Part shown: positions 37,607 to 49,413 of the stretch, piece after piece
How the letters are laid out: each line of letters begins with the position of its first letter
Numbering within the stretch: the stretch's first letter is position 1
Source of the DNA: Rhodoferax sp. GW822-FHT02A01
GTDB taxonomy: Bacteria > Pseudomonadota > Gammaproteobacteria > Burkholderiales > Burkholderiaceae_C
Direction of reading: 5' to 3'
Length of the DNA: 64,000 bases
Assembly: GCF_038784515.1 (NCBI RefSeq)
Contig: NZ_CP152376.1
Coordinates: forward strand, 4,154,001-4,218,000
The notes under the pieces: model-generated
Databases searched by the model: none
Seen by the model: only the letters and a program-made list of their open reading frames with translations
Told to the model about the DNA's origin: nothing
Translations under genes and position numbers: made by a program

Positions 37607-38920
37607 ATGAACGAAAAAACAACACCACGCAAAGTGGAAAAACTCGCTGCCGTCAAAGGCATGAATGACATCCTCCCACCGGACTCCGCCCGATGGGAAG
37701 CTCTGGAAGAACGCGTGCGCAACCTGATGCGCCGTTTCGCCTACGAAAACCTGCGTACTCCCATCGTGGAGCCCACGGCCTTGTTTGTGCGCGGGCTGGG
37801 CGAGGTGACCGACATCGTCGAAAAGGAGATGTATTCCTTTGAAGACCGGCTCAATGGCGAGGCACTGACGCTGCGGCCGGAAAACACGGCAGGTGTGGTG
37901 CGTGCGGCGATCGAGCATTCTCTGCTCTACAACGGCGGCAAGCGCCTGTACTACATGGGTCCCATGTTCCGGCACGAGCGCCCGCAGCGTGGGCGCTATC
38001 GCCAGTTCCATCAAATCGGCGCCGAAGCGTTGGGCTTTTCCGGTGGCGAAGTGGATGCCGAACTGATTTTGATGGCACACGCACTGTGGCAGGAAATTGG
38101 CTTGACCGATGTCGCACTGCAGCTCAATAGCCTGGGCCAACCGGAAGAGCGAAACGCCCACCGCGCGGCGCTAATCCAGCATTTTGAAGCCCATCTGGAT
38201 GTACTGGACGAAGAGGCCAAACGCCGGTTGCACCTCAACCCATTGCGGTTGCTGGACAGCAAGAATCCGGCAATGCAAGCAGTAATCGAAGCTGCGCCGC
38301 GTCTGCTGGACTTCCTGGGCGAGGCATCCAAACGCCATTTGAAGACGGTCACCGACGTGCTGGAAGCCAACGGCGTGGCCTACAGCATCAATCCGCGTCT
38401 GGTGCGTGGCATGGACTACTACAACCTCACGGTGTTTGAGTTCGTCACCACCAAGCTGGGCTCGCAAGGCACCATTTGTGCGGGTGGTCGCTATGACTAC
38501 CTGTTCGAACAGGTTGGCGGCAAGCCAACTCCGGCGGTTGGCTGGGCCATGGGTATCGAGCGTGTACTGGAACTTCTGAAGGAGCAGGGTGCTGCTGAAG
38601 ACGGCCCTGCACTTGACGCCTATGCGGTAGTGCCCGACGCTGCCTTTTTGCCCCAGGTGATGGGCTGCCTGCAGACCCTGCGCAGTCAGGGCCTGTCGGT
38701 GCAGATGCACGCCACAACGGCAGAAGGCATGGCCAGCATGAAGTCCCAGTTCAAGCGGGCAGACTCCTCAGGTGCGCGCTATGCACTCATCTTTGGCGCT
38801 GATGAAATGGCACAGGGCCAAGTCACTGTCAAAGCGCTGCGAGACTCCACCGTTGCCCAGCAAACCCGCGCCTTGTCAGAGGCTGCCCAGTGGGGCAAGA
38901 GCCTACAATCCATCGCTTAA
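37607..38920 (+). CDS. hisS: Histidyl-tRNA synthetase
   Basis: A class II aminoacyl-tRNA synthetase of about 437 residues. Motifs: [19 protein letters not shown], motif 2 [24 protein letters not shown], the histidine-binding [16 protein letters not shown], and motif 3 [17 protein letters not shown] chose ATG 37607; an in-frame TTG at 37589 overlaps the ispG stop by four bases and cannot be excluded. It sits in the ispG-hisS-yfgM-bamB-der run. Confidence 0.94.
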   Translation: MNEKTTPRKVEKLAAVKGMNDILPPDSARWEALEERVRNLMRRFAYENLRTPIVEPTALFVRGLGEVTDIVEKEMYSFEDRLNGEALTLRPENTAGVVRAAIEHSLLYNGGKRLYYMGPMFRHERPQRGRYRQFHQIGAEALGFSGGEVDAELILMAHALWQEIGLTDVALQLNSLGQPEERNAHRAALIQHFEAHLDVLDEEAKRRLHLNPLRLLDSKNPAMQAVIEAAPRLLDFLGEASKRHLKTVTDVLEANGVAYSINPRLVRGMDYYNLTVFEFVTTKLGSQGTICAGGRYDYLFEQVGGKPTPAVGWAMGIERVLELLKEQGAAEDGPALDAYAVVPDAAFLPQVMGCLQTLRSQGLSVQMHATTAEGMASMKSQFKRADSSGARYALIFGADEMAQGQVTVKALRDSTVAQQTRALSEAAQWGKSLQSIA

Positions 38921-38932
38921 CTCCTTAGTCCT

Positions 38933-39628
38933 ATGGCAAATCATCTAGATCTCGAAGAACAAGAACAACTTGATGAAATCAAGCACTTTTGGAAGCAATA
39001 CGGCAACGCCATCACCTGGGTGTTGATCGTCGTTCTGGGCGCGTTTGCCGCCTGGAACGGCTACCAATATTGGCAACGCAATCAGGCTGCACAGGCCGCA
39101 GCCATGTTTGATGAAGTGGAAAAAGTCTCCCATGAAGGAGACACCGACAAGCTGGAGCGGGCCTTTGGCGACATGAAAGACCGCTTTGCTTCCACGACCT
39201 ACGCTCCGCAGGCTGGACTTCTGGTGGCCAAGACCTTGTATGAAGCCGGAAAGCTCGATGCTGCCAAGGCAGCTTTGACGTGGGTGGCAGAAAAGTCCAA
39301 GGACGCCGGTTACGCATCGGTGGGACGTCTGCGCTTGGCTGGATTGCTGATCGATGCCAAAGCCTATGACGAAGCGCTGAAAGTGCTGGATTCTGGTGTG
39401 GCGGAAGAGTTTGCCGCACTCCAGGCGGACCGCCGCGGCGATATCTACATGGCGCAAGGCAAGAAGGCCGAGGCCAAGGAGCAATACTTGAAAGCCTACA
39501 AGCTGTTTGACGCGGGCGTGGACTACCGCCGTCTCGTGGTGGTCAAGCTCAACAGCCTGGGCGTTGATCCTCAGGCAGACGAGAGCACCAAAGCCTCGGT
39601 TGCTGGCGACCAAGCGGCGGCCAAGTGA
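38933..39628 (+). CDS. YfgM-like membrane TPR protein
   Basis: A 231-residue protein with a short cytoplasmic start (DLEEQEQLDEIKHFWKQYGN), one membrane span (AITWVLIVVLGAFAAWNGYQYW) and a periplasmic TPR-like body. It matches YfgM, which binds the SecYEG translocon and the chaperone PpiD in E. coli. The neighbours hisS and bamB are the same as in E. coli. It overlaps the open frame of bamB but ends before the likely bamB start. Confidence 0.85.
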   Translation: MANHLDLEEQEQLDEIKHFWKQYGNAITWVLIVVLGAFAAWNGYQYWQRNQAAQAAAMFDEVEKVSHEGDTDKLERAFGDMKDRFASTTYAPQAGLLVAKTLYEAGKLDAAKAALTWVAEKSKDAGYASVGRLRLAGLLIDAKAYDEALKVLDSGVAEEFAALQADRRGDIYMAQGKKAEAKEQYLKAYKLFDAGVDYRRLVVVKLNSLGVDPQADESTKASVAGDQAAAK

Positions 39629-39657
39629 TTGCTCTTTTTGACGGGAAGAATGTCGTG

Positions 39658-40764
39658 ATGCGTTATTTGTTTGCGCTGGTGGTTTCAGTGGTTCTGGCTG
39701 CCTGTGCGGGGCCGGATCGACCCAAGCCCGCGGCATTGGCTCCCAATGTGCCCTTGATGAATGTGCGTGCGGTCTGGTCGGGATCGGTGGGTACAGTGGA
39801 CTTTCCGCTGGATGTGCGGGTCGTGGATGGTCGGGCCTACGTCGCTGGCGGCAATGGCACGGTGGCCGCTTTGGACGCCCAGACGGGTGCTGACGTATGG
39901 CGCGCCCATCTGGATACGCCCTTGAGTGCCGGAGTCGGAAGCGACGGTCGTTACGCTGCCGTGGTGTCGCGCGCCAATGAACTGATCGTGCTGGAAGAAG
40001 GCAAGGTCCTTTGGCGTCAAAAGCTCAAAGCCTTGACGCTGACTGCTCCCTTGGTAGCGGGCGCACGGGTCTTTACTCTGTCGAGTGACCGTACGGTCAG
40101 TGCCTTCGATGCGGCAGGTGGACAGAAACTCTGGCAACAGACACGTACGGGTGATCCACTTGTGCTTGGACAGGCAGGCCTGTTGACTGCGGTGGGTGAT
40201 ACATTGGTCGTTGGATTTGCTGGCCGAGTGGCAGGTTTGAATCCCGCCAATGGAAATGCCCGTTGGGAAACTGCAGTGGTCAGCCCCCGTGGCACCAATG
40301 AGGTTGAGCGATTGGTGGACGTGGTGGCAGGATTCAGTCGTGAAGGTAACCAGGTTTGCTTGCGTGCATTCCAGTACGCCGTGTCGTGTGTGGATGCTGC
40401 AAGCGGTCGCATACTGTGGAGCAAGACAGCCAATGGTGGCAACGGTGTTTCCGGTGATGCAGCCATGGTCGTTGGTTCGGAAGGCGATGGCCGCCTGTAC
40501 GCGTGGAAGCGCAAGGACGGTGACCGGCTATGGGACGTGGAACGCTATCGTTTCCGCGTGCTCAGCGCGCCACTGGTGATAGGCCGCTCCCTGGTGTTTG
40601 GTGACGATTCCGGCAATTTGCATTTTCTGTCCAAAGATGACGGATCCGCGCTGAACCGCCTGATGACCGATGATTCCGGTATTGCCGTTGCCCCCGTTCT
40701 GGCTGGCAAGACGTTGCTGGCCGTGAGCCGTCGTGGTTCCATTTACGCATTTCGCCCGGAATAA
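39658..40764 (+). CDS. bamB: Outer membrane protein assembly factor BamB
   Basis: A lipoprotein of about 368 residues: [16 protein letters not shown] with lipid Cys16, then a PQQ-type eight-bladed beta propeller ([58 protein letters not shown] and others). It helps BamA insert outer-membrane barrels. The ATG at 39658 has a GGGAAG ribosome site; a GTG at 39625 would add an unlikely N-terminus. der follows after 17 bases. Confidence 0.92.
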   Translation: MRYLFALVVSVVLAACAGPDRPKPAALAPNVPLMNVRAVWSGSVGTVDFPLDVRVVDGRAYVAGGNGTVAALDAQTGADVWRAHLDTPLSAGVGSDGRYAAVVSRANELIVLEEGKVLWRQKLKALTLTAPLVAGARVFTLSSDRTVSAFDAAGGQKLWQQTRTGDPLVLGQAGLLTAVGDTLVVGFAGRVAGLNPANGNARWETAVVSPRGTNEVERLVDVVAGFSREGNQVCLRAFQYAVSCVDAASGRILWSKTANGGNGVSGDAAMVVGSEGDGRLYAWKRKDGDRLWDVERYRFRVLSAPLVIGRSLVFGDDSGNLHFLSKDDGSALNRLMTDDSGIAVAPVLAGKTLLAVSRRGSIYAFRPE

Positions 40765-40781
40765 GCAGGGCGCATTTATTC

Positions 40782-42125
40782 ATGAAACCCGTAATAGCCC
40801 TGGTCGGCCGACCGAATGTTGGAAAGTCCACACTTTTCAACCGCCTGACCAAGTCCCGCGACGCGATCGTGGCGGACTACGCCGGGTTGACCCGTGACCG
40901 TCATTACGGCCACGGCTCGCAAGGCAAGCACCAGTACATCGTGATTGATACCGGTGGTTTCGAGCCTGATGCCAGCAGTGGTATCTACAAGGAAATGGCC
41001 AAACAGACGCGCCAGGCAGTAGCCGAGGCGGACGTCGTTGTCTTTGTCGTGGATGCGCGCGGCGGGCTTTCGGCACAGGACCATGACATAGCCAAGTACC
41101 TGCGCAAATTGAGCAAGCCTTGTCTGCTGGTTGCTAACAAGGCCGAAGGCATGACCCAGGGCGTGCAACTGGGTGAGTTCTTTGAGCTCGGACTGGGTGA
41201 AGTCGTTCCCATCTCCGCTGCGCACGGGCAGGGCATTCGCACGCTGGTTGAAATGGCGCTGGCACCTTTGCATTTGCCGGATGAAGACGATGACGCAGAC
41301 GGTAAGGACGAAGACCCCGGCGTCATCAAGCTGGCAGTGGCCGGACGCCCCAACGTCGGCAAGTCCACGCTGATCAACACTTGGCTGGGCGAGGAGCGTC
41401 TGGTTGCTTTCGACATGCCGGGCACCACGCGCGACGCCATCTCTGTGCCGTTCGAGCGCAACGGACAACGGTTTGAGCTGGTGGACACCGCTGGATTGCG
41501 CCGCAAAGGCAAAGTGTTTGAGGCGATTGAGAAGTTTTCAGTGGTCAAGACCCTGCAGGCGATTGAATCCGCCAGCGTTGCCTTGCTGCTGATCGATGCG
41601 ACCCAAGGGGTTACTGACCAGGACGCACATATCGCAGGCTACATCCTGGAGTCCGGGCGGGCGGTGGTAATTGCCGTCAACAAGTGGGATGCGGTGGACG
41701 AATACCAGCGCGAGCTGGTCAAGCGGTCGCTAGAAACCCGCATGGGCTTCCTCAAGTTTGCCACCGTGCACTTTATTTCCGCGCAGAAGCGCCAAGGACT
41801 GGGGCCCTTGTGGGATTCCATTGCCCAGGCGCACCGTTCGGCCAACTGCAAAATGCCGACCCCGGTGCTGACCCGTTTGCTGCTGGAAGCGGTCCAGTTT
41901 CAAACCCCCAAGAAGACGGGCATGTATCGCCCCAAGCTGCGTTATGCCCATCAAGGTGGCATGAATCCCCCCATCATCGTGATCCATGGCAATTCCTTGG
42001 AACATGTGACCGAGGCCTACAAGCGGTTCCTGGAAGGGCGATTCCGCAAGGAGTTCAATCTGGTCGGAACTCCCTTGCGGATTCAGATGAAAAGCGCCAG
42101 CAATCCCTACGCGGACGAAGAATAG
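40782..42125 (+). CDS. der: GTPase Der (EngA), ribosome assembly
   Basis: A 447-residue double GTPase needed for assembly of the 50S subunit. The two G domains are plain: [14 protein letters not shown] with [13 protein letters not shown], and [18 protein letters not shown] with [11 protein letters not shown] and NKWDAV. The C-terminal KH-like domain ends in [24 protein letters not shown]. The order bamB-der-hfq is conserved. Confidence 0.96.
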   Translation: MKPVIALVGRPNVGKSTLFNRLTKSRDAIVADYAGLTRDRHYGHGSQGKHQYIVIDTGGFEPDASSGIYKEMAKQTRQAVAEADVVVFVVDARGGLSAQDHDIAKYLRKLSKPCLLVANKAEGMTQGVQLGEFFELGLGEVVPISAAHGQGIRTLVEMALAPLHLPDEDDDADGKDEDPGVIKLAVAGRPNVGKSTLINTWLGEERLVAFDMPGTTRDAISVPFERNGQRFELVDTAGLRRKGKVFEAIEKFSVVKTLQAIESASVALLLIDATQGVTDQDAHIAGYILESGRAVVIAVNKWDAVDEYQRELVKRSLETRMGFLKFATVHFISAQKRQGLGPLWDSIAQAHRSANCKMPTPVLTRLLLEAVQFQTPKKTGMYRPKLRYAHQGGMNPPIIVIHGNSLEHVTEAYKRFLEGRFRKEFNLVGTPLRIQMKSASNPYADEE

Positions 42126-42132
42126 CCAGCAT

Positions 42133-42228
42133 ATGAGTTTGGAAAATCCGCAAGTCCTACATGGTATGTGCGGTAAGTGTGCTATCGTTTGTACTTATCA
42201 ATTTTTTCGAACACGGAAAATATCGTGA
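42133..42228 (+). other. Short Cys-rich ORF interlocked with the hfq start (possible leader peptide)
   Basis: An ATG at 42133 opens a 31-codon frame whose product contains [11 protein letters not shown], three cysteines in nine residues. Its TGA (42226-42228) overlaps the hfq GTG (42225-42227) as GTGA, a layout used for coupled translation. Its own ribosome site is weak. It may be chance, since der ends only seven bases upstream, but the overlap makes it worth noting. Confidence 0.25.
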
Positions 42229-42473
42229 ATAATAAAGGCCAACTCTTGCAAGACCCCTTCCTGAATGCACTGCGTCGGGAGCATGTGCCGGTTTCCATTT
42301 ATTTGGTCAACGGTATCAAATTGCAGGGTCAAATCGAATCTTTTGATCAGTACGTAGTGCTGTTGCGTAACACGGTTACGCAAATGGTCTACAAGCATGC
42401 GATTTCCACCATCGTTCCCGGCCGTGCAGTGACTTTCAATGCAGCCAGCGGTGATGAGGCTCCCGCTGCTTAA
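42225..42473 (+). CDS. hfq: RNA chaperone Hfq
   Basis: An 82-residue Sm-like protein that forms hexameric rings and pairs small RNAs with mRNAs. The sequence [66 protein letters not shown] has both Sm motifs and the KH dipeptide of Sm2. The start is GTG 42225 after GGAAA; the frame is open to 42177 but the extra residues do not belong. hflX follows, as usual. Confidence 0.96.
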   Translation: MNNKGQLLQDPFLNALRREHVPVSIYLVNGIKLQGQIESFDQYVVLLRNTVTQMVYKHAISTIVPGRAVTFNAASGDEAPAA

Positions 42474-42521
42474 TTTGACAGCAGCGCCCGGTCCGGTCGC
42501 ACTGGTGTCGCATCGCGCACT

Positions 42522-43694
42522 TTGACAGATCATCCTGCCATAGCCGGTACCGCAACGATACTTGTCGGTGTGGATCTGGGCTTGCCGAATTTCGATGGTG
42601 AGCTTGAAGAACTAGGTCTGCTGGCCCAGACAGCCGGCATGACTCCGGTCGCGCGTGTGACCTGCAAACGCAGGGCACCAGACGCGGCCCTTTTCATTGG
42701 TTCCGGCAAGGCTGACGAAATCAAACTGCTGGCAGCCCAAACTGGTGCGAGCGAGGTGCTGTTTGACCAATCTCTCAGCCCCGGCCAGCAGCGCAATCTG
42801 GAGCGCCATCTGGGACTGCCTGTGAATGACCGGACATTCCTGATACTGGAAATCTTTGCCCAGCGCGCACGCAGCCATGAAGGCAAGTTGCAGGTTGAAT
42901 TGGCTCGCCTGCAGTACCTGAGCACCCGCCTGGTGCGCCGCTGGTCCCACCTGGAGCGGCAAAGTGGCGGCATCGGCATGCGCGGCGGTCCTGGCGAGGC
43001 GCAGATCGAGCTGGATCGCCGGATGATCGGTGAAACCATCAAGCGCACCAAGGAGCGTTTGGCCAAGGTCAAGAAGCAGCGTCAAACCCAGCGACGCCAA
43101 CGTGAACGCCGTGATGCGTTCAACATTTCACTCATCGGCTATACCAATGCAGGCAAGTCCACCTTGTTCAACGCCTTGGTCAAGGCGCGTGCCTATGCAG
43201 CCGATCAGTTGTTTGCCACCCTGGACACCACGACGCGGCAGTTGTACCTAGGGGAGGCCGGGCGTTCGGTTTCCCTGTCTGATACGGTCGGATTCATCCG
43301 TGACCTGCCGCACGGTCTGGTGGATGCCTTTCAGGCAACCTTGCAGGAAGCCATTGATGCCGACCTGTTGCTGCATGTAGTGGATGCATCCAACGAGGGG
43401 TATGTGGAGCAGATTGCCCAGGTTCAGCGCGTGTTGACGGAGATTGGTGCGCAAGACATCCCCCAACTGCTGGTGTTCAACAAGATCGATGCATTGCCAG
43501 AAGACCAGCGTCCCGTGCGTCTGGTGGATGAATACGAAATTGACGGCGTGCAAACGCCGCGTGTGTTTGTCAGTGCCAAAAGTCTGCAAGGCTTGGCCGA
43601 ATTGCGTCAGAAGTTGTCATCTGTGGTGGCGGCTTCGGCTCCCGTTGAAATTTTGTCTGGTGATATCCCTGAAATTGACGGGGCGGCACCGTGA
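42522..43694 (+). CDS. hflX: GTPase HflX
   Basis: A 390-residue ribosome-splitting GTPase. It has an N-terminal HflX domain (LFIGSGKADEIKLLAAQTGASEVLFDQSLSPGQQRNLERHL, then GGPGEAQIELDRR) and a G domain with GYTNAGKSTLFNAL, DTVGFIRDLPHGLVDAF and NKID. The start is a TTG at 42522. It works in rescue of stalled ribosomes under heat stress. It lies between hfq and hflK, the ancestral order. Confidence 0.93.
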   Translation: MTDHPAIAGTATILVGVDLGLPNFDGELEELGLLAQTAGMTPVARVTCKRRAPDAALFIGSGKADEIKLLAAQTGASEVLFDQSLSPGQQRNLERHLGLPVNDRTFLILEIFAQRARSHEGKLQVELARLQYLSTRLVRRWSHLERQSGGIGMRGGPGEAQIELDRRMIGETIKRTKERLAKVKKQRQTQRRQRERRDAFNISLIGYTNAGKSTLFNALVKARAYAADQLFATLDTTTRQLYLGEAGRSVSLSDTVGFIRDLPHGLVDAFQATLQEAIDADLLLHVVDASNEGYVEQIAQVQRVLTEIGAQDIPQLLVFNKIDALPEDQRPVRLVDEYEIDGVQTPRVFVSAKSLQGLAELRQKLSSVVAASAPVEILSGDIPEIDGAAP

Positions 43695-43732
43695 TTGGGC
43701 ACAATCGGCGCTAAGCCAATAATGTTGAAGAA

Positions 43733-45112
43733 ATGAAACTCCTATTACCCCGGTTCGACTGGAGCCGCCCTTTGCAGGGTCTCAAACGCATGTTCAATCT
43801 GAACGACTCCCGCTGGGGGCGTGGCGAAGACAAGTCGGACGAAGGCAAGTCCGTCGAAGGTGACAGGCCTTCCGAGCCCTCCAAGTTGCCAGCAGATAAC
43901 AGTCGCCCTGACAGGCGTCCTTCTTCTGCCAACTCCGGTCCGCCTGATCTGGATGAGCTGTGGCGCGATTTCAACCGCAAGCTGGGAAGCCTGTTCGGCG
44001 CCAAAGGCAAGGGCGCCCCAGGCGGAGGCAATGGCGGCGGCTTCCAGCCCGATATGAAAAGTGCGGGTGTGGGCATCGGACTGATCCTGGGCGTGCTGCT
44101 GCTGATCTGGCTGGGTACCGGTTTCTTCATTGTGCAGGAAGGCCAGCAGGCGGTGATTACCCAATTCGGACGCTACAAGTCCACGGTGAACGCCGGTTTC
44201 AACTGGCGCCTGCCGTATCCGATTCAGCGGCATGAACTGGTATTCGTCACGCAGATCCGCTCCGTGGACATCGGACGTGACACCGTGCTCAAGGCCACCG
44301 GACTCAAGGAGTCCGCCATGCTGACGCAGGACGAAAACATCCTGGACATCAAGTTTGCCGTGCAGTACCGCTTGAATGATGCCCGCGCTTTCCTGTTCGA
44401 AAGCAAGAACCCTCAGGATGCCGTAGTGCAGGCTGCAGAAACGGCAGTTCGTGAAGTGATCGGTCGCATGAAGATGGACGCTGCCTTGTCCGAGGAGCGT
44501 GATCAGATCGCACCCCAGGTGCGCAAGCTCATGCAGGACATTCTGGATCGCTACAAGGTGGGGATTGAAGTGGTCGGCATCAATTTGCAGCAAGGTGGCG
44601 TGCGCCCACCTGAGCAGGTGCAGGCCTCGTTTGACGATGTGCTCAAGGCCGGCCAAGAGCGTGAGCGCTCGAAGAACGAGGCGCAGGCCTACGCCAATGA
44701 CGTGATTCCGCGCGCTGTGGGCTCAGCCTCCCGCCTGAAGGAAGAGGCAGATGCCTACAAGGCGCGCGTGGTAGCGCAGGCGCAGGGTGATGCCCAGCGT
44801 TTCCGCTCGGTGTATGCCGAGTACCAGAAGGCGCCGCAGGTCACCCGTGATCGCATGTACCTGGACACCATGCAGCAGATCTACACCAATGTGACCAAGG
44901 TGGTGGTGGAGTCGCGCCAAGGCTCCAGCCTTTTGTACCTGCCGCTGGACAAGATATTGCAGATGAATGGCGCGGGTGCTGCGAGCAATGATGCCGCCGC
45001 AGCTCCGGCCGGAAGCACCGTGATACCGGTGACCCCTTTGACCAGCACACCCGCTAGCTCGGACGCACGCACGCGTGATTCAGCACGCACCCGTGACCGT
45101 GACGTTCGCTAG
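43733..45112 (+). CDS. hflK: FtsH protease modulator HflK
   Basis: A 459-residue SPFH/stomatin-type membrane protein. The N-terminal half is Gly/Ser/Pro-rich with DELWRDFNRKLGSLFG. One membrane span follows (GVGIGLILGVLLLIWLGTGFFIV), then the band-7 domain (QAVITQFGRYKSTVNAGFNWRLPYPIQRHELV) and a coiled coil rich in Ala/Glu. HflK and HflC form a large periplasmic cage round FtsH and limit its proteolysis. The acidic/proline extension before the membrane span is long. hflC follows after nine bases. Confidence 0.94.
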   Translation: MKLLLPRFDWSRPLQGLKRMFNLNDSRWGRGEDKSDEGKSVEGDRPSEPSKLPADNSRPDRRPSSANSGPPDLDELWRDFNRKLGSLFGAKGKGAPGGGNGGGFQPDMKSAGVGIGLILGVLLLIWLGTGFFIVQEGQQAVITQFGRYKSTVNAGFNWRLPYPIQRHELVFVTQIRSVDIGRDTVLKATGLKESAMLTQDENILDIKFAVQYRLNDARAFLFESKNPQDAVVQAAETAVREVIGRMKMDAALSEERDQIAPQVRKLMQDILDRYKVGIEVVGINLQQGGVRPPEQVQASFDDVLKAGQERERSKNEAQAYANDVIPRAVGSASRLKEEADAYKARVVAQAQGDAQRFRSVYAEYQKAPQVTRDRMYLDTMQQIYTNVTKVVVESRQGSSLLYLPLDKILQMNGAGAASNDAAAAPAGSTVIPVTPLTSTPASSDARTRDSARTRDRDVR

Positions 45113-45121
45113 GAGTACCGC

Positions 45122-46027
45122 ATGAACCGTATTGGATTGATTCTTTCTTCGCTGCTGGTGCTCATCGTGCTGGCGAGTTCCACATTGTTTGTGGTGGACC
45201 AGCGCCAGTTTGGCGTGGTGTATGCGCTTGGACAAATCAAGGAAGTGATTACCGAGCCTGGCTTGAACTTCAAGCTGCCACCGCCGTTTCAGAACGTTTC
45301 CTATATCGACAAGCGCTTGCTGACGCTCGACAGCAGCGACTCCGAGCCCATGCTGACGGCCGAAAAGCAGCGTGTGGTGATCGACTGGTTCGTGCGCTGG
45401 CGCATCACGGAGCCCACTGAGTACATCCGCAACGTTGGCTTGAACGAGACTGCCGGTGCCAGCCAGCTCAACCGGGTGGTGCGCAATGCCTTCCAGGAAG
45501 AGATCAATAAGCGCACCGTCAAGGAGTTGCTGTCCCTCAAGCGTGAAGCGCTCATGGCCGACGTCAAGGCTGAGGTACTGGACAAGGTGCGTGGCGACAA
45601 ACCCTGGGGTGTGGATGTGGTGGACGTGCGTATCACCCGCGTCGACTACGTGGAAGCCATTACCGAGTCAGTCTACCGACGCATGGAAGCCGAACGCAAG
45701 CGCGTGGCCAACGAGCTGCGCTCCACCGGCGCAGCTGAGGGCGAAAAGATCCGTGCCGATGCCGACCGCCAGCGCGAAGTGACCATTGCCAACGCCTATC
45801 GCGAAGCGCAGAAGATCAAGGGTGAGGGCGATGCGGAAGCTGCCCGCATCTATGCCGAAGCCTTCGGCAAGGACCCGCAATTTGCCCAGTTCTATCGCAG
45901 CCTGGACGCCTACAAGGCCAGTTTTGCCAACAAGAGCGACGTGATGGTGCTGGATCCGTCTTCCAGCGAGTTCTTCAAGGTGCTACGCAACGGAGGCTCG
46001 GGAAGCAATCCGCCCGCCAAGAAATAG
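45122..46027 (+). CDS. hflC: FtsH protease modulator HflC
   Basis: A 301-residue partner of HflK with the same band-7 fold: N-terminal membrane span (RIGLILSSLLVLIVLASSTLFVVDQRQFGVVYALGQIKEV), SPFH body, coiled coil (RRMEAERKRVANELRSTGAAEGEKIRADADRQREVTIANAYREAQKIKGEGDAEAARIYAEAFGKD) and a short C-terminal tail. It makes the HflKC-FtsH complex in the inner membrane. Confidence 0.94.
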   Translation: MNRIGLILSSLLVLIVLASSTLFVVDQRQFGVVYALGQIKEVITEPGLNFKLPPPFQNVSYIDKRLLTLDSSDSEPMLTAEKQRVVIDWFVRWRITEPTEYIRNVGLNETAGASQLNRVVRNAFQEEINKRTVKELLSLKREALMADVKAEVLDKVRGDKPWGVDVVDVRITRVDYVEAITESVYRRMEAERKRVANELRSTGAAEGEKIRADADRQREVTIANAYREAQKIKGEGDAEAARIYAEAFGKDPQFAQFYRSLDAYKASFANKSDVMVLDPSSSEFFKVLRNGGSGSNPPAKK

Positions 46028-46039
46028 CCTGGAATCAGC

Positions 46040-46231
46040 GTGGACAGCGATACCTTGTGGATGGCGCTGGCCCTGGTGCTGGTGATCGAAGGGCTCTATC
46101 CTTTTGTGTCGCCAGGCAACTGGCGGCGTACGTTTTCACAGCTGCTGCAGCTCAGTGACGGGCAGATCCGCATGTTTGCCATGGTCAGCATTTCTGCGGG
46201 CTTGTTGATGATTTGGTGGCTGGCGCCCTGA
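46040..46231 (+). CDS. DUF2065-family small membrane protein
   Basis: A 63-residue protein with two membrane spans (LWMALALVLVIEGLYPFVS and MFAMVSISAGLLMIWWLAP) joined by GNWRRTFSQLLQLSDGQIR. It is always found near hflC in Burkholderiales as far as I recall, so a role near HflKC-FtsH is possible but unproven. The start is a GTG, 12 bases after hflC. Confidence 0.8.
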   Translation: MDSDTLWMALALVLVIEGLYPFVSPGNWRRTFSQLLQLSDGQIRMFAMVSISAGLLMIWWLAP

Positions 46232-46266
46232 AACCGGTCCCCGGGGCCGGTAAAATCACCGTTTTA
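46228..46266 (+). promoter_or_regulatory. Putative hisZ promoter with palindromic spacer
   Basis: CTGAAA (46228-46233) and TAAAAT (46251-46256) are 17 bases apart and fit a sigma-70 promoter in front of hisZ (ATG 46284). The spacer and its edges hold ACCGGTCCCCGGGGCCGGT (46233-46251), nearly perfectly self-complementary. TAAAA and TTTTA (46251-46266) form another inverted pair just after. The GC hairpin could also end transcripts from hflKC. Confidence 0.4.
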
Positions 46267-46283
46267 ACAGCCCCACTCATTCC

Positions 46284-48832
<2,549 letters not shown>

Positions 48833-48868
48833 GCCGCAGGCGAATTACGATAAAACAGGAGTAATGCG

Positions 48869-49393
48869 ATGTTGACTGAAGACGGTAAGCACCTTTATGT
48901 AAGTTACGACGAGTACCACAACCTGATTGAAAAACTGGCCATCAAAGTGTTCCAGTCGGGTTGGGAGTTCGACACCATTCTGTGTCTGGCGCGTGGCGGC
49001 ATGCGCCCAGGTGACATTCTGTCGCGCGTGTTCGACAAGCCTCTGGCCATCATGTCCACCAGCTCCTACCGCTCCAATGCAGGACAGACCCAGGAAAACC
49101 TGGACATTGCCCACTACATCACCACACCCAAGGGCGAAATCGCCGGGCGCGTGCTGCTGGTGGACGATCTGGCGGACTCCGGTGTCACGCTCAGCGCGGT
49201 GATCAGCCAGCTCAAGAACAACTACAAGCCCATCACGGAGCTGCGCAGCGCCGTAATCTGGACCAAGGCGCTTTCCAAGTTCACGCCGGACTATTCGGTG
49301 GAGTTCCTGCCGACCAACCCCTGGATTCACCAGCCGTTCGAAGGTTACGACGCCCTGCGTCCTCAGCAACTCATCGAAAAGTGGAGCGTTTGA
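48869..49393 (+). CDS. Purine-type phosphoribosyltransferase
   Basis: A 174-residue type I phosphoribosyltransferase. The PRPP loop is GRVLLVDDLADSGVTLSAV, and the N-terminal part is YVSYDEYHNLIEKLAIKVFQSGWEFDTILCLARGGMRPGDILSRVFDKPLAIMSTSSYR. It resembles xanthine-guanine or hypoxanthine phosphoribosyltransferases. The place 36 bases after purA fits purine salvage, but the base it uses cannot be read from sequence. The ribosome site AGGAG is clear. Confidence 0.82.
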   Translation: MLTEDGKHLYVSYDEYHNLIEKLAIKVFQSGWEFDTILCLARGGMRPGDILSRVFDKPLAIMSTSSYRSNAGQTQENLDIAHYITTPKGEIAGRVLLVDDLADSGVTLSAVISQLKNNYKPITELRSAVIWTKALSKFTPDYSVEFLPTNPWIHQPFEGYDALRPQQLIEKWSV

Positions 49394-49413
49394 ACGCCTG
49401 CTGAAGCCCACGT

